64,000 nucleotides of DNA from Micropterix aruncella. Its lineage: Eukaryota; Arthropoda; Insecta; Lepidoptera; Micropterigidae. The stretch is from contig OX155951.1 in the NCBI GenBank assembly GCA_944548615.1, forward strand, positions 20,639,974 through 20,703,973, written 5' to 3'. This document shows positions 22,353 through 34,849 of the stretch, piece after piece; the first letter of the stretch is position 1, and each line of letters opens with the position of its first letter. The notes under the pieces are model-generated. The model saw only the letters and a list, made by a program, of their open reading frames with translations, searched no databases and was not told the DNA's origin. The translations under genes were made by a program, and so were the position numbers.

Positions 22353-22677
22353 ATGGGCCGATTGCGTTTCTTTGTGAACTGAAACTGGAATTAGTTCAAG
22401 CGAACGAGATACGAAGCAATACGAACGAGTTAGAACGGAATATAAAACGAACGATCGTCGATAAAACTACCTGTCGGACTAATACTCGTCCGAATAAATT
22501 TGAATACATTTTGTGCTGTGTTACATTCAGATGCTTTATCTTTGGTGGGTAGTTTTAATTCGAAAAAGTGAAAAGTGAAAACCGTTCATTTCACATTCCG
22601 CTCTAGCGTATTACCCTGTCTCGTTCACACGGACTAATTTCCAATTTTAGTTCACGAAGAAACGCAATCAAGCCCAA
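22353..22677. mobile_element. MITE family C, copy 1
   Basis: Inverted ends tgggccgattgcgtttct at the left and its complement agaaacgcaatcaagccca at the right, extending through ttcgtgaact/agttcacgaa. A second copy with the same ends is at 42320-42594. It is non-coding and sits immediately 5' of the YqaJ-fusion open frame, so it may lie in that gene's promoter or first intron. I could not define a target duplication. Confidence 0.8.
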
Positions 22678-24027
22678 TATCACAGTATTTTTTTTAAAAT
22701 ATATAGGTATATATCTCAATCGAAAACACGATTTGTATTGGTAAAATTAGATAGTTAATAAAAGTAACTGAATTAAGTACCGAAAATCTTTGTTGCAAAT
22801 ATACAGGTAAAGTTTATACTAGAACACTTAAAAAAAATATATACAACTAACTTACCGCAAAATCATTGCACGGCGTATATTTTGTCGTCGAGTGTTCATC
22901 AAGTTTTCTTATACTCGAGCCTATTATCACATTGTTCGAAGATTCCTAGGAACGAAATGTACAGTGATAAAAGTAATTATTGCTTTGTAACGTATTATCA
23001 CTTAGATCCTAAGATTTTTATACCTGGGCGAGCGAGTCTTGCTCAGCGATGGCACTTGCACGTACAATAGAAGCGAGAAGTCGTTTGTTTTGAAACTTTG
23101 AGCCACATTTCAATTTATGATATTTAATCTTACGCTTTCCCATTTTTACTAAAACATAATAATATGCTCATTTAGATAAAAACTTGTATATATATAATGC
23201 TATATAATGCTCATTTAGATAAAAACAAGTTATAATTAGGTCAGGTTCTTACACGAGCTGACCTAATTACAACTTTCGACAATAGAAAAAGGAACACTAA
23301 TACCAGATAAAATCTAAATAAAAAATACTTTCAATAAATGCTTACATCGTTTTACCGCGTGAGTGATATTATACGCGCACGAAATAGATCGCGGCCGGTT
23401 TTCGAGGTCAGATCGCTACGCAAAGAAACGTCACCCCCTCCTCAGCTCTAGTGGACGACTGAATAATTCACCCTTGCGCTCGCGTATATATATCGAACGT
23501 TATTTGGCCATAGTAAATTTGTATGGCAGATTCGAGGTATCTTCTAAAAAAATCATATTTAAATAAGCAGGGAACATTTTTAAATATCCGTGATGCTTTC
23601 TTGTAGCTTGAACGTTTGTGATTTATTACGATTTGAAATTTGAAATAAAATCTAATTTCTTTATTCATTGTGAACAAAACGCCGGAGTGCTTTTCTTAAG
23701 TTTTTCCCCAACTTTATGTTGAAAGAAATATTAACCAGCAAATGGTTTTTGATTATAGAAGATGTATTATTGTAAACACATTCGTTGAGATCTTAAATAT
23801 ATTTTTTAAATATTTATTACCGAAAAATTATGGATTGCAGCGACAAAACCGTGACTGACGTTTTCGCTTATTTTGCTCGGTGCAGTCTTAAGGCCGCTGT
23901 GAGCTACTGCCACGGCTGTAGTCCTGCAGTCGGGGATGGTTGGGATCAGAAGATCGCGGATTCGGGGTAATAATACATCGGATTCGAATAATACATCGGA
24001 CGTAACTGGGCAGATGGTGCACTGTCC
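22678..24027. other. unassigned interval
   Basis: AT-rich, with a GC-richer patch at 23350-23490 and another at 23860-24020. No recognised coding region. Confidence 0.4.
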
Positions 24028-25385
24028 GGGAGTTAATGGGCCCTTACTGAGTTGGCCACGAAGACCCATTCTGTTCAGGGTTGGTCACACTGACGGGTCA
24101 ACACCTATCCGATGGCCTCCACGCATGAAGTGCGAGCCTGGGTAGGACTCTGGCCTTATGGTTAGTTTCCCCTGGGAATCAACCTTCTGGCGCTCCTGGA
24201 CGGTCTGCGCACCGTGCGGTATAAGCCAATCGATTGCGCACTCTGACTAACAACTTGCGGTGTCAACTACAACGGGCGAGCCCGTCACCACAGGACGTTT
24301 TAACGATTTTCTCGTTCTATCGCCCTGCAGTGAACGTAGAAGACTTTGGACAGAACAAATCCAACGTCCAGCTACGTCACAACCCGCAATAAGCCAACGC
24401 CTTACCGCGAGATAGCCAGAGTTACCTGGCGGGCCGACTCTCGCGCCCTTGCTTCCAATTGTGACCAGATTTCTCCGGTCTCTCGATTGGTTCCGAGTTC
24501 GAGGTCGCTTGCGCGGTCCTCTCCCTTACGAAGCGGTGGAACGGTGTGAACCGAATCTGTCGCGGACCAAGGCGTCCTTTGCCCGACTCTGAATCGGGAT
24601 CGGATGGCCAATGGTCATTTCAAGAGCAGTCGCCGTAAGGTAGACAACCACCCCCGCTCTATAGGAAACAATACAGTTCCCAGACTCCCCCGATTGTTAG
24701 TCGGAGAGCACAGTCGATTGGCTTGCGCCGCTCGGTGCGCAGACCGTCCAGGAGCGCCAGAGGTTTGATTCCCAGGGGAGACTGGTTGACCCAGTGTCCT
24801 ACCCAGGCTCGCACTCCATGCGTGGAGGCCATCGGATGGGTGTTAACCCGTGAGTGTGACCGACCCTGAACACATGGGTCATCGTGGCCACCTCATCATG
24901 GGCCCATTAGCTCCCTCTGACTAACAGTCGGGGGAGTCTGAAAGCAGTACTGTTTCATATAGAGCGGGGGTGGTTGCGGACCTTACGGCGACTGCTCTTG
25001 AAACGACCATCGGCTACCCGATCTTGGGTGAACAGCCGGGCAAAGGATGCCGTGGTCCGAGATAGATTCGGTATACACCGTTTCACCGCTTCGTAAGGGA
25101 GATGACCACGCAAGCGACCTCGAACTCGTAACCAATCGAGAGACTGGAGTAATCCGGTCGTAATTGGAAGTAAGGGCGTGAGTGTAAGCCCGCTGGGTAA
25201 CACTCCTGGCTATCTCGCGGTTAAGGCGTTGGCCTCTTACGGGTATGTGGCGGAGCTTGACGGTGGACTGTTTTGTCCAAGTCTTCTGCGCTCACTCCAG
25301 GGAGATAGAACGACTAATCGTTAAAACTTCCTGAGGTGACGGGTTCGCCCGTTGTAGTTGACAACTCTAGTTGTCCGGTTTGCTA
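24028..25385 (+). mobile_element. family A copy split by a second, inverted family A copy
   Basis: The plus-oriented copy runs 24028-24252, is interrupted, and resumes at 24915-25385. Its 5' half ends and its 3' half begins with the same 12 bp, ctctgactaaca (24241-24252 and 24915-24926), the duplication made by the nested insertion. Its 3' end (gttgacaactctagttgtcc) differs from the 14.4 kb copy and agrees with those at 28.5 and 41.05 kb, which marks a subfamily. Confidence 0.85.
24253..24914 (-). mobile_element. nested family A copy, full length, inverted
   Basis: 662 bp reverse complement of the 14389-15056 copy, with the same ends (ggagctaatgggccc start, gttgacaccgcaag end). A perfect 12 bp target-site duplication shows it is a complete unit inserted into an older relative. 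Confidence 0.88.
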
Positions 25386-26955
25386 GACACGCTGCCCATC
25401 TGGTGAATAACCAGGGGGTTTCTATGAAAGCGGGGGTAGTTGTCGACCTGATGTCATCTATCCATGGATCTATCCGTTGATACGGGAATCGGAATCATAA
25501 TTTTTTTAAATATTATAAGAAACAAGGAATAAAACCGCCAATGATGCTTATGCGAAGAGGCAATATTTTTTTTATATTAATTCAAAATCATCGATAAGAA
25601 AGTATTACATTAGTAAACATACTTTGTCCACGATATTTTATCTTAAAGAGCTGTCACAATTACTACTTTGCCAGGAATACAATACAATGTTCGCCTAATT
25701 GCCATAAGGTCAAATGCTCTTTATTCAGCTCAAAAACTGTAATGCTTGATATGTTAAATTTTCGAAAAGCTCGCAATTAGTAATATTATAAAAACTCATC
25801 CATTGTCAGATATTTTGGTATCTTGTTTTGGGTTTTTGTCGTTTGGATGAAACAATATTTCGACATAGCAATTATCTAAAGCATATACAAAATTACAATA
25901 CACAAAATTACCAGTAATTGCAGTTTCATCACAATTATGTTTCACAATGTGTATTTAAGAATAGAAGACACTCGCGGGCGTCTCGCGGCGTCGGCGTCGG
26001 CGACGAACCGAAGCTTATTCGCGACGTCGTCGTCGCGAAAGTTTGCCCGAGTTTGGGCGCGAGTTTGGCGGCTGGGACACGTCGCGTCGCGACGCCAGTC
26101 GCGCTCAACTCGTAAACTCGCATTCTAGTCGGCTCGGCCGCCTAATTCCACCACTTGAACAGTTAAATACTTGTTTGAATTTTAAATTTCCCTTTCCACA
26201 TACCACCACTGTTACTCGACTCGATACTCGCTTCTCTCTTGTTTTTCGCTTATATGGCAAGAGAGAAGCGTATCGTAGCCACGACCTGGGATATTAAAAT
26301 GTAAGAAATGCTACGATTTAAAATCATGAAATAAAATGTAAAAATAAAATTTTCATATGTTCAAACTTTCTATAAATAATTGGCATATAAATAATAAAAC
26401 CGGTAAGCTTGAGTTTGCTGAGGCTGTTCTCGAACCCGCCTTTTCAGGATTTATGACGACCATTGTCGTCTTTACATCCTGAGATAAGTGGCAAAGACTT
26501 TGTACAGTCACATCTATAGATCTAGTTAGGCCATTACCCAGTGAAGGCCTAGAACAGAGAGGGCACTGGTATGCCACTGAGGCTCCCTTACTTCCTGTTT
26601 ACTAGTTTTGAAAGGACTAGTCCTTCCAGTAGACTGTTCACCGCCCCCAGTTTACTTGAGCGAATCTCTATCTAGTGTAAGCATAGCGCCGCAACCCGTT
26701 TCTTTACAGGGGCTGCATGATTAACGGGCCATTTTAAAAGTAGATGATATTAGGTCGACACCCATTTTACGTTTTTTCAAATTTTCTATTACAGTTCTTT
26801 TTTTCCCTATTTTTTAATTTCTTACGTTTTCATGTTATATCTACGAAATAAAATCTTGGCTTACCTTCATCATGACTTGTAAACCGTTATACTAACAAAA
26901 TGTGTACGAATATATTCAACTGTCTGGCACTATAACTGGGGCCGACTGGAGAAGC
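25386..26955. other. interval with a CpG-rich patch and a hairpin
   Basis: 25970-26140 is strongly CpG-rich (cgtcggcgtcggcgacg, gacgtcgtcgtcgcg) and open in several frames. That is composition, not evidence of a gene. 26353-26577 minus (74 codons) is an unidentified short frame in a moderately GC sequence. The rest is AT-rich. Confidence 0.4.
26222..26275. other. short perfect-stem hairpin
   Basis: cgata.c..cgcttctctcttg pairs with caagagagaagcgtatcg over ~18 bp, with a 2-nt bulge and a 16-nt loop (26242-26257). It could be a structured RNA, a small palindromic footprint or chance. No flanking pri-miRNA features were established. Confidence 0.5.
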
Positions 26956-26959
26956 TATA

Positions 26960-27305
26960 TTATATTTTCTATGAACCGGGGATGTATGTTGACCTACTGT
27001 CCACTGTCATTAGAAACGACCAATCGGCCACCCAATCCCGTGTATGATGCGGGTAAAGAGCGCAACAGGCCTACACCGAATTTGCCGCTGACAATAGGTA
27101 TATAGAGTCAGCGACTTCGCACCGTGGCCAGACTAGATGGCGGATAAATCCGTCCAAATCTGGTAGGCGGTGTGCGAGAGATCGCACTGGATCACATTCC
27201 CAGTCTGGATTCTAGTTGGACCTCGACGGTAGAGTATCTTCGTCTCAAGCCTTTGCGGTTCATTCCAGCACGACAACAGCTAAGTACCAAGATGGCAACA
27301 GGCCG
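26960..27305 (+). repeat. family A, highly diverged copy
   Basis: Blocks in family A order: attagaaacgacca.tcggc.acccaatc, gggtaaagagcgcaac, ctacaccgaattt, cagtctggattctagttgg, cgtctcaagcctt. Divergence is high. Confidence 0.5.
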
Positions 27306-28187
27306 TTATAGTATCCTGAAATAGCGGGCACGTTGGCAGCAACAACTTCAAATCTAAAAATGTGTTAGAAAATTATGTTTTCATACTTCCCCGATAATCT
27401 GGCAGCTACAAAATTGATTTTCTGAGTGCATTTCACGGGGCTTGCCAGAGGGAATTCTTTCTCCGGAGGATCGCCGGGGACCTACCTACTTTCTGATTAG
27501 TATCATCCATTATATTGTGTACACCTATATTGTGTACACTTAAGTTCTGTAAATCTTGTAGATTTTATAAAACATTTGTATAGACTATAAAATTTTACAA
27601 ATTCTTGTAATTTGACACTAAATATAAATTTACCGATTCTTTGAATTAAATTTCAGCACTTGTTAATCAAGGGGAGCATTTCTATGTATGTCGTTACTAG
27701 GGATAATTATAGTAAATTGTTTGTTACATAACAATAGTCCAGTAACTTAATACATTTTTAGTCCTCTTATAATATAGTTATAGTTATTACTGCATTTTAT
27801 ATGTCTATAAAACGAATTTTCAAAAAAGGGAGCCGAATAATATATTTGCTACATTTTGTGAAGTCCTAATTTCTAAGGTCATTATTATTCAGTTTCTTGA
27901 AGATTTTCAATTATTGAACTAATCGTCAGCTGTAAAATTCTGAAAAGTAAAGTACTCTCTATAAATAGAAAAGGAAGACCGAAAGGGCTAAGCACACATC
28001 TCTGTATTTTCATGAAATTAGGAACAAATTCCCCTAGCAAGTATATAAGTATATCACGTAGCGTATTAAAAAATATCTAATTAATAAGGAATAACGACAC
28101 ACTGTATGTCGTGTGGAATAAATTATCTGACGGATTAAAAAAATAACACTCTCTTTATTGCAAAATTATTAAAGCTTATCGATTTTG
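27306..28187. other. AT-rich stretch, nothing recognised
   Basis: No coding, repeat or RNA feature seen. Confidence 0.4.
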
Positions 28188-28535
28188 ATTTCCGACTAAC
28201 AGCCGGAGGAGTCTGAAAACAGCAATGTGTCCTATATGTTTCATATAGACCTCGATCCTGTAACCAGTTAGAAGGCAGGATGTATCCTGAAGGTTAATTC
28301 CAGACGGATATATCCTTCCAAATTGGTAGTCAGAAGGCGAGGCTGAACGCTGGGTACCTTTCCCGGTGCCTCGCCGTAAGGCGTTGGCCTCTGACGGGCA
28401 GGTGGCGTAACTAGACAGTGGATGGTTTTTCGTCTCAAGTCTTCTGCGCTCACCTCACGGGAGACAGAACGATCTAATATCGTTAAAACTCTCTGAGGTG
28501 ACGGGTTCGCCTGTTAAGTGGACAGCTCTAGTTGT
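28188..28535 (+). repeat. family A, 5'-truncated copy (3' half)
   Basis: Begins in the tccgactaacagccgg block and runs to the subfamily 3' end gacagctctagttgttg. Contains cgtaaggcgttggcctct and cgttaaaact..ctgaggtgacgggttcgcc. Truncation at the 5' side fits reverse-transcription-based mobility. Confidence 0.75.
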
Positions 28536-28907
28536 TGATGTAGACGATTTAATAATACGATATAATTGTTTCATTAAGTCATATATTGAGAGATTATCTG
28601 CCAATGCAAGTAAAAGGTATAGCAGAATCATTTTAAATTATAATGGCTGCCTAACATCATCATCAAAATTCATAGAATCACAACCCGACGTTACAATATT
28701 TGACCATCGTTTCATAGCTATTTGACGAGCCGCTGTTTCCCCACGTGAACTCCGCTCTTCTTTTTCCTGCCTCAGAGTAAGATTAAACGACCTAGATTAA
28801 ATCACCTACTCTGTTAAAATGGTGATGTAAAAACAACTCAATATGAATTAGTCAATTGAATTAGTGTTTCATTAAATAAATATAACGTCAGTAAAGAAGA
28901 GACAATA
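28536..28907. other. unassigned interval
   Basis: No gene or repeat recognised. The open stretch 28498-28725 begins inside the family A copy and is not convincing. Confidence 0.35.
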
Positions 28908-29475
28908 ATACCTATCACTCGCCCTGAAGGGATATTTTCGGGCGCTTGCAATTAAGGTCAAATACAAGGTATTAATTATATAATAATGTTATTACCTATC
29001 ACCAGTCTAGGAACTGACGTTTTTGGGCGATTGTTTGGCAACGAGCTATAACTTTCAATTTAAAACACAACTTTTACCAAAATCTGGTAGCTGTAGGCGA
29101 AGCCGCGAGCAGTACCATTTTAGGTACTTACACTAAAGGACAACCATATGGTATTAAATAATATTGTTATTACCTATCAAGAGTCCGGGAAATTATAATT
29201 TCGAGGGCTTGTTTGGAAACGAGCTGTAACTCTCATTTTACAACACACCTTTTACAAAATTATGGTAGCTGTAGGCAAAGCCGCGGCCAGTATTATTTTT
29301 AGGTACTTACAATAAAGGACAACCATATGGTATTAAACAATATTATTATTACCTATCACTAGTCCGGGGAGTGATATTTTCGGCCGCTCGTTTGGCAACG
29401 ACCTCTAACATTCAATTTACAAAACAACTTTGATCAAAGTCTGGTAGCTGTGAGCGAAGCCGTGGGCATTTTTTT
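28908..29475 (+). repeat. 178 bp satellite, about three units
   Basis: The block attacctatc recurs at 28991, 29169 and 29348 (periods 178 and 179), with a shorter first unit from about 28908. Each unit carries gtttggcaacgagct, tctggtagctgtaggcgaagccgcg and aaaggacaaccatatggtatta. Confidence 0.88.
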
Positions 29476-31639
29476 CATATTATCACAATCGCGGCCAAGT
29501 AAATTCGTTGAAAATTAAATAAATCACCATCGCAAAACGTCTGCCCTCCCGCAGAACAATGGCGAGGGTTACGATGCATCCCGCACTAAAATGAACCTCG
29601 CGGGCGTATAAAGACAAAGGCAGCAGTGCTTAGGGGAGTCAAACGAAAACAATGCTTCCGTGTTTATGTGAGGCAACCGCAAGCTGACGAGGTGTGGTCG
29701 CGACGCCCGTGTAGACAGCCAGATTAACGGCGGATGTGAGTTTTGTAGCACTTTTTCATGACGAAATACTGCATTAGGTCGACAACGCCGTGGTTATAAC
29801 CTCGTCTTGTGGGGAAGGAGGGGGGGTGGGGGGTAAGGGTATAAGGTAAAGTTTGTTATTTATGACATTATATATCTAATCTTTAGCTCTACGGAGTGTC
29901 TCAGGATTTATATATTTTAGGAACCATAGCGGATTTCTAACCCTTTGCGTGTAACGTCGGATAAAGAATGCCTAAATGATTATTTCACCATGGCTCTTTA
30001 ACCCGTCGAGCCTCAGAGGGACCGATGGGAATCAAACGTAAAAGCACAGTTGCGCCTCGTTGGGACCGATCGAACTCAGCCTAATATTCTAGTATTCTAA
30101 ATGTCGTATTCTAGTTAGTAATATTCTAAAGTTAGTATTCTAAAGTTTTGATACTCTAATATCAAATTTCATCGGGAACATAACGACGTTTTTATTTTAA
30201 TTATCGCAACAACGGTTTGGGAGAAATTAATATTTTGGTCGGCGGCCATAATAAATCAAAAATTTCTAAGACATGCCCTCGCGAAATCTCGCACGCAGCT
30301 CGGGCAAAAGAATTGCTATTCGAGCAAAAGAATAATTATTGTTTTCAAGACTGATACATCCGAATAGAATTATATGACAGTCAACATTTGAATCTAAGTC
30401 GTTTTAATGAAATATTTGTCACCGGAAATCAATTTCACAAATAAGGCTGCGTGAGTGCTCTAGCTCTAAAATTAATATATAAAGGTTCCTTTAAAACACT
30501 TTTTCTGAAGTTTTTGAACACGTTCATTCATTTTATTGTTTCATATGGATATCTTTAACTGTTAAATATTCCGATTAAAGTGTACGTTTTTAAGGTAGTA
30601 GAGAAAGACCACTTTTCATTTAAAACTTCAATCCATTTAAGGAAGAAATAAGGGGTTATCCTAGTATTAAACCAAAGAAAACTGCATGATAATCATACAA
30701 AATATCTATTTATAATACCATATGAATGTATTTTATGAGAATGATTTTGTACCTTTTATTCCGAAAATTAACAAAAATATTATATTTTAAAATCTTTAAG
30801 TAAATCATAAATAAACTTTAAAGAAACCTTAAAATAAAGTACTATATATTTTTTTAAATATATCAATATATGAAATTTATCATCAGAACTTGTTTTAATA
30901 ATAATTTTATAATTGGTGGAATGAACCTATTCGATTCAATGAAGTCTTTCTTCTTCACATTAGTTATCCCAAGCCAAGAAGGCTAAGCCCAGATATTGTT
31001 GTGGATGTTCTCTTTTTTTAAATATTTAAAATTATCTAAAACCGCGATTTCTGCATCTCAAATCCTATGGCTTCGAAGGGGGAGTGAATGGGTGGTAAGG
31101 TGAACGATTAGATGTGGCAATACAGCTGTCCTAAACCTACCACAGCCGGTCGTTAGTCCGGAATCCACCCTTCACCTCCCAGAAGTGTAATAATTATATA
31201 TGATTGGCCCGATTTTTGGTCGGTGAATCGTTTGTATTTAATTTTTTATTTATTTTATTTTATAACATCTCCATGCTGATGAACTTATATAAACCTCCGT
31301 AATTTTCTGATCTTTTTAACCGCAGCCACTGGATCTTTAACCAGTCAGCAAACCTTGTTTATTTTCAGAAAAGTTCTGTTCGTGTCTTTCAATTTTCGTA
31401 TGATCTTGGTAAATAAATATCTTTCTGTCATGTTGATAACTTGAAAGAGGTTTTTACTAACAGCGAAATTAATTTTCTCCCCTCTATTACCCCAAAATCT
31501 TGACTGTAATCCAATAAAGAGTGATCACTGACTAATAATTTATGGTCGATATTTTTCACATTTTATTTTTTTTGCGATACATAGAACCGGTAGAAAACTA
31601 ACTACATGTTTATATTACGATTCTGATCACCACTTTGAT
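29476..31639. other. long interval without a recognised gene
   Basis: A GC-richer patch (29530-29830) ends in a G-rich run (ggagggggggtggggggtaagg, about 29817). 30000-31600 is AT-rich. No family-level coding signal was seen. Confidence 0.4.
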
Positions 31640-31945
31640 AATAATACTATTGTGGCGTACACGACTTCTTAGTTTAAAAGTAGATATAAGCGGATTTGTA
31701 ATTTCACGCCATTTAATTTAATAAACAATATTGACAGACGTATGACTGGCATTGCTTGTGCCAGTAGGTAATAATAATTGTGTAGATCGCCGCGCAGTCA
31801 CTGGCGCGGCGACAGTTTCTTTGTCCCCGTCCGCGGTCGCCCGGAAGCGATAGAACCTAAATCGGAGTGATATGCAAACTCTTCACATGGAGTATAAATA
31901 AAAGGAACAGTAATATAACAACAATATTGGTGACCCCGACGTGAT
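31640..31945 (+). mobile_element. possible LTR 3' end and primer-binding site
   Basis: The sequence tggtgaccccgacgtgat at 31928-31945 looks like a tRNA-complementary primer-binding site just after an LTR. It is preceded by a polyadenylation-type AATAAA (about 31897) and by GC-rich sequence as in many LTRs. No second LTR and no gag or pol were found downstream, so this would be a fragment. LTR limits are not determined. Confidence 0.4.
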
Positions 31946-32899
31946 AATACATATTTTTTTATTATTAATAAACTTTTTTATATGGTATGAAATACAGGAC
32001 CCTGTTTTTTTGATGTCCTCATGATGCCCGAGATTATTCACACAAATATCATAATATGAGCAGTATATGTAGCTTCATTATGTTCACAGAGGCAATACGT
32101 CCAAATTGCCTATCATATAACATATTCCAGCGCTGGTTACTGGTTTTGGAAGGATTTAAAACAGGTCACAGGCAATAACCATAACGTATGTAAGATTTTT
32201 TATGCAAATTATGGCAGTTTGACTGTTGTAATCCCATTATATCAAAATAGTCTAACCGTCAAAATTAATGATTGACCTGATATTGGTAATGCAAAAATGA
32301 ATTTACTTCCTTTATCTCGCCTTTCGTAAGTTGCGTAACCCAAACACGATGTTTCGGGCGCCATCTATAGTAAAAAAAAAATGTTGCTTGGACAATTTTT
32401 TTCTAATCAATCAATATAGCGACGATGATTAGAGCAATATCTAAATTTCAGCAAGAGCGTTGGTTAGACAATGCTTGCTCTCATAGCCTTAAATATTGGA
32501 AATACTCTCTTATTATCAACGAAATATACAACCGAGATGATGTAATTTAAAATTTTATAGTTTTATTCTTTTTTAGTGTTAGATGAATAAGTTTTTATTT
32601 TAATTCAAGGCTCAATGTTAAGATATACGTTCATGAATAATCTTTCAAAAAAGTACCCGTTGGTTTTTTACAATTCACACCATTTTGACTTAAACTACGT
32701 GAGTTTATGTCGTGGCTGTATTTTTTTATATATATTTTTTTTTTGTTGATAGTTATACCAGAAATGAGCAGGCAAACGACATATTCCTCGATATTTAAAC
32801 ACCGTAATTTTTCAATAAAAGGAAATATAAAGAAAATATGTGTGTGAGGCTCTCGACCGTATGCATGAGAAGTGTTCTGCAGTGTTGCCTGATCATGTT
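31946..32899. other. AT-rich stretch, nothing recognised
   Basis: No coding, repeat or RNA feature seen. Confidence 0.4.
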
Positions 32900-33118
32900 G
32901 CTAGGAGATACCCGAATAATCTGGAGAAAATGCTTTCCGGGGGGTCAAGTGGAGGGAATAAAAAGTAGATACAGATCACCAGCCAGATGAAACGATCTCA
33001 TAAAAGAAGTCACAAAAGGGTCAACACAATCTGCGACCCGCCATGGAGAAGACAGGTCGAAGCAGAGGAGCCTCGTAGGCAAACTGTTGTCTAAGGTCCA
33101 CGATCCTCAGTAATGAGG
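32900..33118 (+). pseudogene. LINE (RTE-like) reverse transcriptase C-terminal remnant
   Basis: One frame reads R-Y-R-S-P-A-R, stop, N-D-L-I-K-E-V-T-K-G-S-T-Q, then E-D-R-S-K-Q-R-S and D-P-Q-stop. It matches the R-W-x-D-D-I..W...A.DR..W tail of endonuclease/RT polyproteins, with Trp changed to stop. A short fragment. Confidence 0.5.
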
Positions 33119-33574
33119 GAGCGACAGAGATGATGAAGAATAATATATTTATATTAACCGGCCTAAAAATTAAAAGCTGCCACCCAAAAATCTCCGGAAT
33201 TCAGTAAGAAAAATGCCGTTATGTAAGGGTTATTTATGTTTGCAGACGCATTCCGCCGGGAGCGCGGCGGAAATACTGCACTCATACTACTTCGTAGAGC
33301 GTTTCTTTTGGTGGTGGTGGTCGCTTTTCGCTCTCGAGATGGCGTCTCGCCCTGACGGCGTTGCTTATCGTCGCCTCTCTAGTATTTCACCGTAATTAGA
33401 AGGGAAACAACGTGACCGACGACGTGAAGAGCCGGGACTGCTGGAAGGGGAGTAATGCGTCGTGTCTATTATGGACGCCTGCCGCTGCGCTGCAGGCAGG
33501 AGGCATGACATCACATCTATGTGTTCAACAGATAATGTAAATTCAAATTCAAATTATTTTTTCATTTCAAATTA
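33119..33574. other. GC-richer interval without a recognised gene
   Basis: 33215-33520 is GC-richer. An acceptor-like tttatgtttgcag at 33232-33245 precedes a 50-codon open stretch, but the product has no domain. Confidence 0.3.
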
Positions 33575-33920
33575 TCATTACATTACATTTACGTCGTGTC
33601 CAATGTGACGGCTAAAGGCCGCTCTTGGACGTGTCAAAATAATTGGGTTATGTAGTAAGTTTCGTTACTACTCTTTACTGAACATATATAGGTAGTCAAG
33701 ATTTAACTACTACATTAGATTGTCAAACTATAAATATAAATAATCAAAATAGAAGCCTAATATTTGAAGTAGTTAGTAATTCGAAAAGATACGTAGTAAA
33801 ATTATTTATCGTAATATTCAAATGGTCAGTAAAATGTTAAATAATCAAATTAAATCTACTTTATGCATTTTAAACTAAAAGTACAGATATAAGACCATAT
33901 AAAATAATCATACAATTAGG
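33575..33920 (+). repeat. solo fragment of the long-TIR element interior
   Basis: Matches 6570-7050 of the long-TIR element with indels: tttacgtcgtgtccaat, gctcttg.acgtg.caaaata, cagtaaaatgttaaataatcaa and aactaaaagtaca in the same order. No inverted ends here, so it is a fragment or a separate short derivative. Confidence 0.65.
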
Positions 33921-34459
33921 CTCTACTTTTTTAAGTAATTTAAATGGGAGCAATATTTGAAAAATCATGGCCCTCAAATTCGGCCAGATCAGTAGTTACA
34001 ATTCACAAAAGTCATAGCCAAACTAGGCTGCCGCCTGTTCCAAGGTCGAAAATTTATTTTAATTATAATCATCTTAAGAAATCTATAATATTATATTTAT
34101 ATAAAAAACATTATCATAGAAACATTTTAGAATCAAAGAAGAATTAAATCGTAGAATTTAAGATGATTTTTAACCGCCTTCAAAAAGGAGCAGGTTATCA
34201 ATTCGGTAGTACCTATTTTTTTCTTCTAATATTTGTTACCTCAGAACTCTGCCATTGCAATATGAACCAATTTGAAAATTTTTTTTTGAAAGTACATAGT
34301 TGTAGATTGGTCCCATTTTTATCAAAATCTTGTTCTGATGATTAGATCCATGAGAAATTGCGGGAACTTCTCAAATATTATCATATGAAATTGAAAATGT
34401 ACATATTGATTCAATTCCGATGAAAATTTATTTTTTTATGGTAAGAATGACCTGATTCT
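33921..34459. other. AT-rich stretch, nothing recognised
   Basis: No coding, repeat or RNA feature seen. Confidence 0.35.
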
Positions 34460-34825
34460 ACACCCTGGGTTGGCTCCCGATGAGGGGATTTCTCGACAGT
34501 CAGCAGCACAGACACGAAATTTTGTATATTTATTCAGTTATGATAGCCCGTTCCAAGTTCTACCATGACATGGCTGCTGCACCCAGGGTTGGCTCCCGAC
34601 GACGGGACTCCTTAGCGGTCAACAGCACAGACACGAAATTTGGTAAATGCATTCAAATACGACAGCCCGTACTATGTTTTCCCAAGACAGGACTGCGGCA
34701 TTTAGGGTTGACTTCCAACGAGGGAACTCCTCAACGGTCAACAGCACAGACACAGCATTTTGTACACGAATTCAATTATGATAGCCAGATGTAACTATCA
34801 CCATTACATGGCTGCTGCATTTTAA
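34460..34825 (+). repeat. ~118 bp tandem repeat, three units
   Basis: Units start at ggttggctcccga near 34469, 34587 and 34704 and contain ggtcaacagcacagacac and gatagcccgt. The same family, two partial units, is at 55335-55520. Confidence 0.85.
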
Positions 34826-34849
34826 AAAAATGGCGTCGGGTTTTTTTTT

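Noticed and set aside
22856..22899. Possible first exon of the YqaJ-fusion gene (ATG at 22899, donor GTAAGT at 22855)
   Set aside because: 44 nt leaves two bases over, which does not join the acceptor at 22196 in frame.
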